Assembly (NCBI GenBank): GCA_018292915.2
Contig: JACVVK020000195.1
Location: 169,501-233,500 of the forward strand
Direction of reading: 5' to 3'
From: Batillaria attramentaria
Taxonomy: Eukaryota; Mollusca; Gastropoda; Batillariidae
DNA: 64,000 nucleotides
The number at the start of each line of letters is the position of its first letter. Position 1 is the stretch's first letter. A model generated the notes under the pieces. The model saw only the letters and a list, made by a program, of their open reading frames with translations. It ran no database searches and was not told where the DNA came from. The position numbers and the translations under genes were made by a program. Of the stretch, positions 12,242 through 23,156 are shown piece by piece.

Positions 12242-14555
12242 TCACGTCACAAGCGCTCTGTATGGCATCCAGTTCATATTAAATTTGTTAAGTTTTCCTG
12301 AGATTCCGTGACAGTATCTCTCCATAGCATATCGATGCTTAACAAGGCCTATGAAAACATTTAAGTCAGGTAAAACTTCTTTCAGACGACTTACATAAAT
12401 ATGATATTTTGCCAGCAGGATGAGCAGATCAAAAACTGAGTCTGTATTGAAGCATTCTGCCACCCCGAAGATAATTAGAGTATCTGTAAGAACCAGTGCT
12501 GAGCAGTTAACAGTGTTATCTTTCAGCAGTGTTGTGAACCCTGCCCAGAAATTTTGAGTATGGTGACAAGTCCAAAACAAGTGCATTATTGTTTCAGGTA
12601 CATCATGACAGAAGGTACACAAGTCGTCATCAGAAAGTTTTCGCAGGCACAAAAATCTTTTGGTAGGCAAAACACGATATAATAATCTCAGTTGGAACCA
12701 GCGGAGCTGAGAGTCCGGTGTAGTACTAATTGGTTTTAGAAAAATATGTTTCCAATCTGGAATCTCTTTACAAAGCTGACTCCACTTAAATATACAGTTA
12801 GGCTGCATCTTTGGCGTCACCAGAGCAGAGTATACTTTTTGTGCCCACCCTGCATAATCAGGGACCACACCTTGTTACCTGTGCCAATACAATGTGGGGC
12901 AGGTTCAAAACCAGCCCGTCGTCTGTAAGCCTTAATAGCTTCAATTATTCCAGAGTATACCAAAAAATTGGTGGAGATTCCTGGGTACAAATCCTTGAAC
13001 ATACCAAAAGTGAATAAATCACCATTATCATCCACCAAATCACCAACAAATATAATACCCCTTCTTTTCCATTCAGGTATATGTACAGTTTTTCTGTCTC
13101 TGACAATATTTTTGTTATAATGGACACATTCAGATAAAAACTCAGCAACATGCTCAGGCAGACACCTGTTGGAAAAGTTCTTAAAGTGTTTTGCTACATC
13201 CACCCAGAATTTGTTCTGACATCGCTGCATCAATACATTTGCATATTCACTACCGTACATCTCCAGATTTCTGAAAGCAGGACAAGTAGTCATCAATAAA
13301 TTTCTTATCAGTGAATTTGATAAGAAGACACGTCTCACCCAGCTTAATTTCACCGAAGCTAAAAAAGCATATATATACATCAGTCATTCTTAGTCCACCT
13401 AACTCATATGAGGCACAAACATTTGTCCTACTAATTTTACATTTCTTTCCATCCCATAAAAATGAGAGAAACATTTTGTTGAGGTCAGACATAAAGGATG
13501 AAGGTGGATCTGGGAGATTGGTAAACAAGTGCACAAGTTTCGATAAAGCAAGTGTCTTAATTACAGTAATTTTTCCGTAAGGTGTCAGCTGACGCTTCGA
13601 CCAGACAGACAGAAAACGCTTTATGTCATTTAACTTATTTTCATAATTAATTTCAACAATTCTATCAGTATCTGTAGAAAAACTGACACCTAAAACTTTA
13701 AAAATTCCTGGGTCCCAGACAAAATTGAATTCTGGCATGTAGCGTATGTGTGAGTTCTTCCGTGAACCAAGCCAAACAACCTGACATTTTTCAAGATTGA
13801 TTTTTAAACCAGATATGCTAGAAAAATACTGTAGGGTATGAATGCTGTGCTCGAATGACTTTTTACTTCCATCTAGAAACAGTGACGTATCATCGGCAAA
13901 TTGTGAGAGGAGTACATGTACATCGTTTACATGAATACCATTTATATCTGTATTTTGACGAATGAGTGACGACAAGATCTCTGCACATATTAAGTATAAA
14001 TATGCCGAGCATCGATCCCCCTGTCTACAGCCCCTTCTTATTTGAAACCATTTGGAATAACAACCATTAACAGAGACACAGGCATTTATGTCTTTATAAA
14101 AAGTTTTAATCCAACGTTTGATATCTGGGCCAAAATTAAAGAAATTAAGACAATTTTTCAAGAAAAGACCATGCAAACGCTGTCGAAAGCTTTTTCAAAA
14201 TCAACTAGAAGTAGTAGTCCAGGCATCTGGTTAATCTCTGTATGTACAAGAACATCATAAAGAAGTCTGATATTTTCACCTATGTACCTGCCTTTCAAAA
14301 ACCTTTTTGGTCCTCATGAATTATAGTTGGGAGAACCGTTTTAAGACGCTGTGCAATGCAGGCTTTGGCAATTTTGTAAGCTGTATTTAAAAGTGTGAAC
14401 GGTCTCCAGTTTTTCAAATACTGTTTTGCTTTACCTTCTTTTGGAACACATGTAATTATACCTTGCTTTTGTGTGGTCGACAGCTGACCCATATGAAAAC
14501 CTTGGTTGATTGACCTGACCAGAAAATGACCAAGATCAGACCAAAAGAACTTAAA
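12242..14555 (-). mobile_element. 5'-truncated L1/Tx1-type non-LTR retrotransposon, decayed
   Basis: Reverse transcriptase motifs in order on the - strand: GIITCVPKEGKAKQYLKNWR (near 14460), KGRYIGENIRLLYD, VDFEKAFDSV, GCRQGDRCSAYLYLICAEIL, QFADDTSLF (about 13900) and GLKINLEKCQVVWLG. A C-terminal zinc-knuckle-like DDLCTFCHDVPETIMHLFW lies near 12600. The translation needs at least four frame changes, around 14300, 14180, 13380 and 12850. The endonuclease and ORF1 are absent, so this is an old 5'-truncated copy. The 3' side abuts CA-rich sequence at 11990-12180. The GCRQGD and FADD blocks are of the L1/Tx1 type. Confidence 0.85.
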
Positions 14556-14814
14556 ACTGCGGATTTTTGGCTTGCTTTTTTTTTTTGGGGGGGGGGGGGG
14601 TGAGGTCTACAACACTACTTTGTGAACATTTCGGCGCCCACGTGTCTTAGAAAGACTTCATTCCAATGAGAAACAGAGAACTGACTAAAAGTTTAACTCC
14701 GTAGAGCACTTGTCATACTAATGGAAGTTTTGTGTGTGGAGGGGAGTAATTTAGTTCTAAATAAAAATTAATCTGCTCCCAAATTAAACTGTGCATGCGT
14801 TTTCAGGGCATGCA

Positions 14815-15489
14815 GTCATTTTGTCATGCTGGAAGCAGAGATAATATCAGCCTAGTGAGGATCGAGAATTCGGGTGGTTGGTAAGTGTTTACTTGAAATA
14901 TATAGCAAATAGTTGTATATAACCCAATTCAAAACTTTAATACCGAATCTGGACAGCTTACTGATGTGTAAAAAATGTCCTTTCTCCGATATGGACTTGT
15001 TTTGTGGATCGTTTCAGTGCACACGCTGTGCTCACAAAATCGCCACCCTCCCACACTAACTGTCCACACAGCCAGTCAGCACCTCATAGTGTGCCGAGGG
15101 CAGGGAAAGAAAGGAAGCCCCAGACAAAACAAGCCTTCACAGGCATGCCAGTGCGGCTTGATTAGTAAGTAACGGACACAGGTTTTCGTCTGCAATAGAA
15201 GTTTAGGTTCGCTGTTGGCTAGCTGAGGCGTTTAGCATGGATTTGTGTCGTCAAATTCTGCACTGAGCAACGGCCGTTTCCGGTCGAGTTTGTGGCGACT
15301 GTAGGCGATATGCACACGCCGTTTGGTTCATAGCACTCATGAGTTTCTTCGAAACGAACGCTCATTCATTCAAAGTCACAACCGTGTCCCTTTCGTGGAG
15401 TAATTTGTCCACTTTGGGACCAACTATCGGTATTTTTGCTCCCACCTCAACGATATTTTCCGCCATGTTGTGACGTAGTATCGCCACTG
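14815..15489 (-). repeat. Right arm of the large inverted repeat
   Basis: Reverse complement of 5072-5744 with a handful of single-base indels. It carries the same 34-codon ORF on the - strand (15466-15362). Confidence 0.85.
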
Positions 15490-16916
15490 TGCGCCCGTTA
15501 TAGATTATTATCAGTTTTCTGCGACCTTGACAGCCGGGAGTGCCGTGACGCTGATAGTAAAACATTGCGCAAGGCCTCCGATACGGCGACAGGCTTTTCG
15601 AAACCTCGCATAGCTGCCGGAGCCGTGTGCGACTGGCGAACGCGGCAATCATATTGCGGGTACGCCGGGTTGTAGGTGACGTTCAGGCACTTGTACGGCA
15701 CCTACCAGACCGCGACACACTACTGACCCGGCCGTCTGACCGTGACTGACAAGGCATTCCCAGGTGAGTTAGCAGGCTATGGCAGGGAACGAGGCAACGT
15801 TTGTGGTTTCAGTTACCGAGAACGATGACTGAATGGTTTCTTGTGCTGTAGTGGAGCGTTGTGTACAGTAGTTGAAGGCTGACTGCGGCAAAGTAGTTGA
15901 TGTGTGTCGATGTACAGTCAGTCAGTTTTGGTCGGTAAGCTGAACGAAATCAGTAATGGGCTGTTCCGCGATATCAGAGGCTGTAAATTGGACTGCTATT
16001 TTGGCAAACGGATCTCAGCAACACCATTCCCGTTCCGGGGGCCACCGTCCGGGAACGGGAAAGCTGCAGCACATAATAATATTATACACGCGATATGATT
16101 GTTTGTTGTGTCTGTGCTGCGTACACTCGGCATACGAGCTATAGTGACCGTGACGGGCGCGGCATCAGCGATAGTGGTGGAATTGTCAGTCACTGCTGAC
16201 ACACGGCACGACCAGCCAGTGTCACATACTTCCAGACTTTAAATTCTGCATGTCTCTGCCGTTCCGGCAATGTTAACTGATAAGAGCCTACGCCGGCGCA
16301 GTCTTATCATCTGTGCGACAGACAAGTAGAGCTGATAATGGCCCGGGTCGGAGAATTTCAGGCTAGTCATAACTTTGTAGGCCCTGCGCTTCTCGCCTTG
16401 CAGCAGACTATAAATAACTATGACTGTATTGCTATAATGTTGTTATTAGTAGTATGGGTGTGGTCATGCCGGCTTTACAATCACGGAAACCGTTTCTAAT
16501 TCAAACATACACAACAAAATGTTTTGTATTCATGCCTAAAGCAAAGTTCATTCATTTGTGAAGCTGTTGCCCCCCTCCCCCCCCCCCCTCTGCTTTTCCC
16601 AGACACCACTAGTACCTGTTATTTGGTTAGCAGCACTCAAGGAGTGAATAAACTTCCTTCTTTGTGCTAGGTGCTTCTGACTACACACTTCACAAGTGAG
16701 ATAGATGAGTGGTGCGTACTTGCTATTCATGCACGCAGAGACATCTCTCTCACGTCTCTTATTTGTAGTCCCATTACCGTGGTGAGGCAAATAACTAAAT
16801 TTGGGCTGCTCAGACTGGGGGGGGGGGGGGGGGCTGCATCGCCATAGTACAGCTCCAGCCGACCTAGTAATTTTTATTTTTTTTCATGCACTGATGGGGT
16901 GTGACTGTTTTCCAGT
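15490..16916. other. GC-richer uncharacterised stretch right of the large inverted repeat
   Basis: CpG-containing sequence up to about 16400, then C- and G-runs (16570, 16820). No domain recognised. A CpG-island-like promoter is possible but unsupported. Confidence 0.4.
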
Positions 16917-17260
16917 CCATGGTCCCTCTTGTAAGCTGTATAGAATGCACACAAGATATCAATTGTGCTCATTCATTCAGATTGGAATCCCTGGTGGGCA
17001 GGTATTTTGTGGGATTTTCCCTTGCCAAAATGAGTCAAATTCACCTGCAGACTCGTTTACAGTGCCTGTCTTGCCCTTGTGTACACATGTACACATGATA
17101 TCAAGTGTGCTCAAAGGCAAGACAGGCACCGTAAATGAGTCTGCAGGTGAATTTAACTCAGTTTGGTAAGGGAAAATCCCACCAAATACCTGCCCACCAG
17201 AGATTCCAACCTGCGCCTATGATCTGTAGCAGGTGTCGTAACCATTAGACCAAATCCCCT
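16917..17260. mobile_element. Tail-to-tail pair of tRNA-derived SINE copies forming a palindrome
   Basis: The - strand copy has a tRNA-like head (TGGTCTAATGGTTACGACAC and a B box GGTTGGAATCT) ending near 17255. The + strand copy (16970-17090) repeats its body in reverse complement. Arms 16984-17075 and 17115-17211 can pair with few mismatches. Confidence 0.7.
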
Positions 17261-17672
17261 GTTAAGGTGTATGCGTGGTTTTCATTATATATGCTCCAAC
17301 TGACCAAGCCAAACTGGCCTTGTGATGCCAGCAAGCCTGTCTTAGCTCGCAAGAACATGCACATTAGGTGAAATTCTGGAAGGGAGTTGGAGGGTCACGG
17401 TAAACCTCACCTGGGGTTTGCAGTGGCAAAACTGGTGTTAAGTATGGTCAGCACCCTTGCTTGAACTCGACAAGGGTAACTGGTACACATGTACTGACAA
17501 CCCCAAAACATGAGATTTCTGATGGATCAATAATTGTACAACTGTGTTACTGTGCAGGTGCCATGTGATATACTGCCTGATGTATATATTTGCAGTGGCA
17601 GCATGCCGCATGCTGTCGTATCTTTTGCATTTTATTTCCAGCAGTAATTTACACTGGGACACTTGGTTGTTA
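17261..17672. other. Uncharacterised spacer
   Basis: No repeat or gene recognised. It ends where the first tandem unit starts. Confidence 0.5.
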
Positions 17673-18584
17673 AGTTGTTTCTCTATAGAGAAACAACTTT
17701 ATGAGACGGGGCAGATTTTGCTACGCGCAACAGCAAGTTTCAGTGATACAAAACAAGACTGTGACGTTTCTCCACACAATACTTACTTTCACGCACACAG
17801 TGACGTAACGAAATCTGCGTCATAGACACCTTACGTGCACACTATGCCGCTGCGTTCTTTTTGGCGGGAGTTGGGAGACGTGTGTGTGGCTGTGTGTGTG
17901 TGTGTGTGTGTGTGTGGACGGATGTAATGATGGCTATCTCCTAAACCACCTCGATGGAGGCCTTTTTTACTTTGAGATAAAATGGGAAATCACCTTCTCC
18001 AGACCTACCTTTCACGATTTTTAGCCTGCCGCATTTTCAGAAGAGTTATCGCCGATTAAAAAAAATCGGTCATGTTACAAATTTTTTCGAAAAAAATGTT
18101 CAAATGGCTTCATTTTCTGAAAATGAGAAGATCATCCAATTATACTGCCTGTTTTCGTAGCACAGCTCTGTAGCTCTGACAGGTTTTGTGTAAGAAAAAT
18201 ATTTCCGAGGTAGGGGTGGTTTGCAAATAAATTCAAATATCTATGAAAAGACTCCTTCAAATTACTCATCATTCCGGTATTTTTGTCATTTGTGCCAACT
18301 GCACATATGACATGAACTACTGCACTATTATAGCTTTAGTATTAAGAATAACGGAGCTTTTAGATAAACACATTTTTTTTCACGTTTCTGCGAGAAGCGC
18401 CGGTCAAAAAAGTTCCAATTTTGCAATTTCGTAAGTACAATCCAAGGCATTTAAGTCCACGTTTCATGAGCTCTCTAGATCTTGCAGATTTTATGTCAAA
18501 ATTAATTCAGTCACGGAAGTCACAAAAGCAACAAGGAAATCAAGATATGAAGAAGTAGCATCTGTCAGACGAGCAGCGTGAGGC

Positions 18585-18883
18585 TGACGTCAAATGTTTG
18601 GTTCACAGACAAAATTTGCAAGTATCGTCACTGCTTCCGACATTTCATCAGCCCTCTAGATCTTCCAGATTTCATGTGAAAAATAATTCAGTCGGAGAAG
18701 TCACAAAGCCAACAGGGAAATCACAAGACATGAACAAGCATCCCGCTCAGACGATCTCAGTGCTAGAGGCTGACGTCAAAAGTTTAGTTCACGGAACTGA
18801 CGTCATCTCTCTCTCTCTCTCTCTGTATAATGACGACCTGCCTGAGGCTGACGTCAAATGTTTAGTTCACGGAACTGACGTCT
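18585..18883. promoter_or_regulatory. Cluster of CRE octamers in tandem unit 1
   Basis: TGACGTCA occurs exactly at 18585, 18771, 18798 and 18849, with TGACGTCT near 18876. Unit 2 has the same four at 20249, 20447, 20463 and 20514. The octamer is the CREB/ATF consensus. Whether these are active is unknown. Confidence 0.45.
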
Positions 18884-18902
18884 CTCTCTCTCTCTCTCTC
18901 TG

Positions 18903-19079
18903 TGGAGCCAGGGTGGCCGAATGGTAGAGCGTTGGACTTTCAATGCTTGGGCCGAGAGTTCGAATCCCGGCCGCTGGGGCCAAATATTTGTGCTGGCCTT
19001 TTTCTCGTTGCCCCGTCTTTGATAACACCCCTTATGTGGTGGAAAAGGACGTTAAACTCCTAAACACCAACCACCCCAC
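18903..19079 (+). mobile_element. tRNA-derived SINE (family 1) in tandem unit 1
   Basis: Complete head (GTGGCCGAATGGTAGAGCGT, B box GTTCGAATCC) and tail (GTTAAACTCCTAAACACC). Confidence 0.88.
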
Positions 19080-19517
19080 CCTCTCTCTCTGCCTCTCTCT
19101 CTCTCTCCCTTCTTCCCCCACCCGGCCCCACCCCCAGTCTTTGTGGCTAATCGGTCGAGGTCGTAGAGGATCTAGTGTCATTGGTAGAACTTGGAGAGAG
19201 GAGAACCGGCAACAATAACAACAAAACAGACAAAATAAAATGAAGTTTGGAGAAACAACTTTGTAGGACGGGGCCGTTCCTCCTTGTTTTTTTAAAAAGT
19301 TGTTTCTCTATAGAGAAACAACTTTATGAGACGGGGCAGATTTTTGCTGCGCGCAGCAGCAGGTTTCAGTGATACAAAACATGACTGTGACGTTTCTCCA
19401 CACAATACATACTTTCACGCACATAGTGACGTAACGAAATCTGCGTCATAGACACTTGACGTGCACACTATGCTGCTGCGTTTCTTTTTGGCGGGAGTTT
19501 GTGAGACGTGTGTGTGT

Positions 19518-19581
<64 letters not shown>

Positions 19582-20568
19582 ACGGATGTAATGATGGCTA
19601 TCTCCTAAACCACCTCGATGGAGGCCTTTTTTTACTTTGAGATAAAATGGGAAATCACCTTCTCCAGAGCTACCTTTCACGATTTTTAGCCTGCCGCATT
19701 TTCAGAAGAGTTATCGCCGATTTTAAAAAATCGGTCATGTTACGAATTTTTTCGAAAAAGTTGTTCAAATTTCTTCATTTTCTAGACTTTGGAAGTTCAC
19801 CCAATCACACTGCCTGTATCGTGCTACAGCTCTGTAGCTCTGACTGGTTTTGTGTAAAAAAAATATTTCCGAGGTAGGGGTGGTTTGCACATAAGATCAA
19901 ATATCTATGAAAAGACAACTGCAAATTACTTATCATCCCGGCGTTTTTGTCTAGTGCGACAACTGCACATATGACAGGAACTACTGCACTATTATAGCTT
20001 TAGCATTTAGAATAACTGAACTTTTAGATAAACATAACTTGTTCAAGTTTCTGCGAGAAGCACCGGTCAAAAGAGTTCCAAATTTTCGATTTCATAAGTA
20101 CAATCCAAGATATTCTAGTCCATGTTTCACCAGCCCTCTAGATTCTTGCAGATTTTATGTCAAAATTAATTCAGTCACGGAAGTCACAAAAGCAACAAGG
20201 AAATCAAGATATGAAGAAGTAGCATCTGTCAGACGAGCAGCGTGAGGCTGACGTCAAATGTTTGGTTCACAGACAAAATTTGCAAGTATCGTCACTGCTT
20301 CCGACATTTCATCAGCCCTCTAGATCTTCCCAGATTTCATGTGAAAAATAATTCAGTCGGAGAAGTCACAAAGCCAACAGGGAAATCACAAGACATGAAC
20401 AAGCATCCCGCCTCAGACGATCTCAGTGCTAGAGGCTGACGTCAAAGTTTAGTTCACGGAACTGACGTCATCTCTCTCTCTCTCTCTCTGTATAATGACG
20501 ACCTGCCTGAGGCTGACGTCAAATGTTTAGTTCACGGAACTGACGTCTCTCTCTCTCTCTCTCTCTGT

Positions 20569-20745
20569 GGAGCCAGGGTGGCCGAATGGTAGAGCGTTGG
20601 ACTTTCAATGCTTGGGGCCGAGAGGTTCGAATCCGGCCGCTGGGGCCAAATATTTGTGCTGGCCTTTTTCTCGTTGCCCCGTCTTTGATAACACCCCTTA
20701 TGTGGTGGAAAAGGACGTTAAACTCCTAAACACCAACCACCCACC
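20569..20745 (+). mobile_element. tRNA-derived SINE (family 1) in tandem unit 2
   Basis: Same insertion as the one in unit 1, so it predates the unit duplication. Confidence 0.88.
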
Positions 20746-21200
20746 CTCTCTCTCTGCCTCTCTCTCTCTCTCCCTTCTTCCCCCACCCGGCCCCACCCCG
20801 TCCTTTGTGGCTAATCGGTCGAGGTCGTAGAGGATCTAGTGTCATTGGTAGAACTTGGAGAGAGGAGAACCAGGCAACAATAACAACAAAACAGACAAAA
20901 TAAACTGAAAGTTTGGAGAAACAACTTTGTAGGACGGGGCCGTTCCTCCTTGTTTTTTTTTAAAAGTTGTTTCTCTATAGAGAAACAACTTTATGAGACG
21001 GGGCAGATTTTGCTGCGCGCAGCAGCAGGTTTCAGTGATACAAACATTGACTGTGACGTTTTCTCCACACAATACATACTTTCACGCACATAGTGACGGA
21101 ACGAAATCTGCGTCATAGACACTTGACGTGCACACTATGCTGCTGCGTTCTTTTTGGCGGGAGTTGTGAGACGTGTGTGTGTGTCTCTGTGTGTGTGTGT

Positions 21201-21245
<45 letters not shown>

Positions 21246-21910
21246 ACGGATGTAATGATGGCTATCTCCTAAACCACCTCGATGGAGGCCTTTTTTACTT
21301 TGAGATAAAATGGGAAATCACCTTCTCCAGAGCTACCTTTCACGATTTTAGCCTGCCGCATTTTCAGAAGAGTTATCGCCGATTTAAAAAATCGGTCATG
21401 TTACGAATTTTTTCGAAAAAGTTGTTCAAATTTCTTCATTTTCTAGACTTTGGAAGTTCACCCAATCACACTGCCTGTATTCGTGCTACAGCTCTGTAGC
21501 TCTGACTGGTTTTGTGTAAAAAAAATATTTCCGAGGTAGGGGTGGTTTGCACATAAGATCAAATATCTATGAAAAGACAACTGCAAATTACTTATCATCC
21601 CGGCGTTTTTGTCTAGTGCGACAACTGCACATATGACAGGAACTACTGCACTATTATAGCTTTAGCATTTAGAATAACTGAACTTTTAGATAAACATAAC
21701 TTGTTCAAGTTTCTGCGAGAAGCACCGGTCAAAAGAGTTCCAAATTTTCGATTTCATAAGTACAATCCAAGATATTCTAGTCCATGTTTCACCAGCCCTC
21801 TAGATCTTCCAGATTTTATGTAAAAATTAATTCAGCCAGGGAAGTCACAAAAGCAACAGGGTAATCACAAGACATGCACAAGCATCATCTGTCATACCAC
21901 CAGTGTGAAG

Positions 21911-22026
21911 CTCGAATCCCGGCTTGGGCCAAATATTTGTGCTGGCCTTTCTCTCGTTGCCCCGTCTTTGATATCACCCTTACGTGGTGGAAAAGGACGT
22001 TAAACTCCTAAACACCCACCCACCCA
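21911..22026 (+). mobile_element. SINE (family 1) in tandem unit 3, head deleted
   Basis: Begins inside the B box (CTCGAATCCCGG) and keeps the body and CACCCACCCACCC tail. Confidence 0.85.
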
Positions 22027-22232
22027 CTCTCTGTCTGTCTGTCTGTCTCTCTCTCCCCCCACCCGGCCCCACCCCCAGTCACGTGACTAATCGGTCGAGG
22101 CCGTAGAGGATCTAGTGTCATTGGTAGAACTTGGAGAGGGGAGAACCGGCAACAATAACAACAAAACAGACAAAATAAAATGAAATTTGGAGAAACAACT
22201 TTGTAGGACGGGGCCGTTCCTCCTTGTTTTTT

Positions 22233-23156
22233 CCTGCAACGGTTTGCTCAACCCTTAAGCGAGTAGGATTAGGTTTAGAGTTAGGGTTAGGTGTAGGGTT
22301 AGATTTCAGGTTCGTGTTTGTGGTAGTGTTGGTATTGGTGTTGCAGTGGGCAGAACCCTTGCGGGAAAATAAAACATGCCACCAGGACTGCTTCATACAC
22401 CCAAAGATCCTCTGTGCGATATTATTGCGTAGAGGATCTTTGATACACCTGCTAACTGTTTATATCTTAAGAGCCCGAGCCCGGCCATCCCCTGACTGCT
22501 ATATGATAAGGTTGGTTAAAAAGAGCAAGCCACTGCACACCGGTGGGAGCCACTTGAAGCCATTATTTATGCAAGGCCTGGGCCTTATCTGCTAGGCGTG
22601 AGACTGCTGCAGACAGGGATGGATTTCACTGGTAATTACCGGCAAAATACCGGTTTGAAAAGGAAACTACTGGTTGGAAAATCAGTAGCCTGTAGAACCT
22701 ACCGGTTCTTATTTTGTTTGACTGGTTTCAAAAATAAAGGAAAAGAGAGAGAAAAAAGTCTCTGAGTCAGAGAGAGAAAGAGCCGTGCTGAGATGTAGTA
22801 GTGAGTGTATGATGCCTGTCATTTAATTAATTGACAAACACCGTAACAGTTACAGTTAGCAATTAACTTATCACTGCATTCGTCGACAGATTTTCGGTGG
22901 CAAAATTAGTTACTGGTTTCCGTGACTGGCCTACCGGTTCACGTGCGAGTAGGTTTGTTTACTGTGACGTCGTACTGGTTTGGAAAATGCCTAGCGCGAT
23001 CACTGTGCAGATTGCATAACAGTAGCTTCTAGTGATCTGAAGATCTCAATAAAACTGCGATTTGTGCATGAGCTTTTCAGAGTTATGTGATTTCCTACGC
23101 ATCTCTTTCAGTTCTTCTGAGGTCTGTGTGGGTGAAGAAGCCAGGGAAGTAGCAAG
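22233..23156. other. Flank upstream of scramblase A, with telomere-like tract and repeat fragments
   Basis: 22262-22310 is a degenerate TTAGGG-like tract (TTAGAGTTAGGGTTAGG). 22470-22610 is an inverted relative of 33640-33830. 22620-23000 has recurring TACCGGT. A possible 5'UTR acceptor (CGCATCTCTTTCAG) ends at 23110. Confidence 0.5.

Larger units (their letters stand above)
5072..15489. mobile_element. ~10.4-kb segment bounded by ~675-bp inverted repeats (large TIR element or palindromic insertion)
   Basis: Arms at 5072-5744 and 14815-15489 are reverse complements over their whole length at roughly 97% identity by eye, differing by small indels. Outer ends begin CAGTGGCGATAC, resembling hAT-type termini (CAGTGGCG). 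A GCGCCC hexamer sits just outside both ends (5062-5067 and 15491-15496), but no clean 8-bp target duplication could be aligned. No transposase ORF is seen inside. The interior holds a nested inverted element, SINEs and a decayed LINE. It may be a non-autonomous DNA transposon that collected insertions. Confidence 0.6.
17673..22232 (+). repeat. Three tandem copies of a ~1.65-kb composite repeat unit
   Basis: Units are 17673-19297, 19298-20964 and 20965-22232. Each starts with the palindrome AGTTGTTTCTCTATAGAGAA followed by TTTATGAGACGGGGC. Each then has a (TG)n block, ATGATGGCTATCTCCTAAAC and AAATCGGTCATGTTAC, and ends with a SINE and GGACGGGGCCGTTCCTCC. Copies 2 and 3 are nearly identical. 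Copy 3 has a deletion of about 0.4 kb that removes the CRE cluster and the SINE head. A related fragment is at 47270-47350, and a diverged relative at 45840-46420. Confidence 0.88.
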
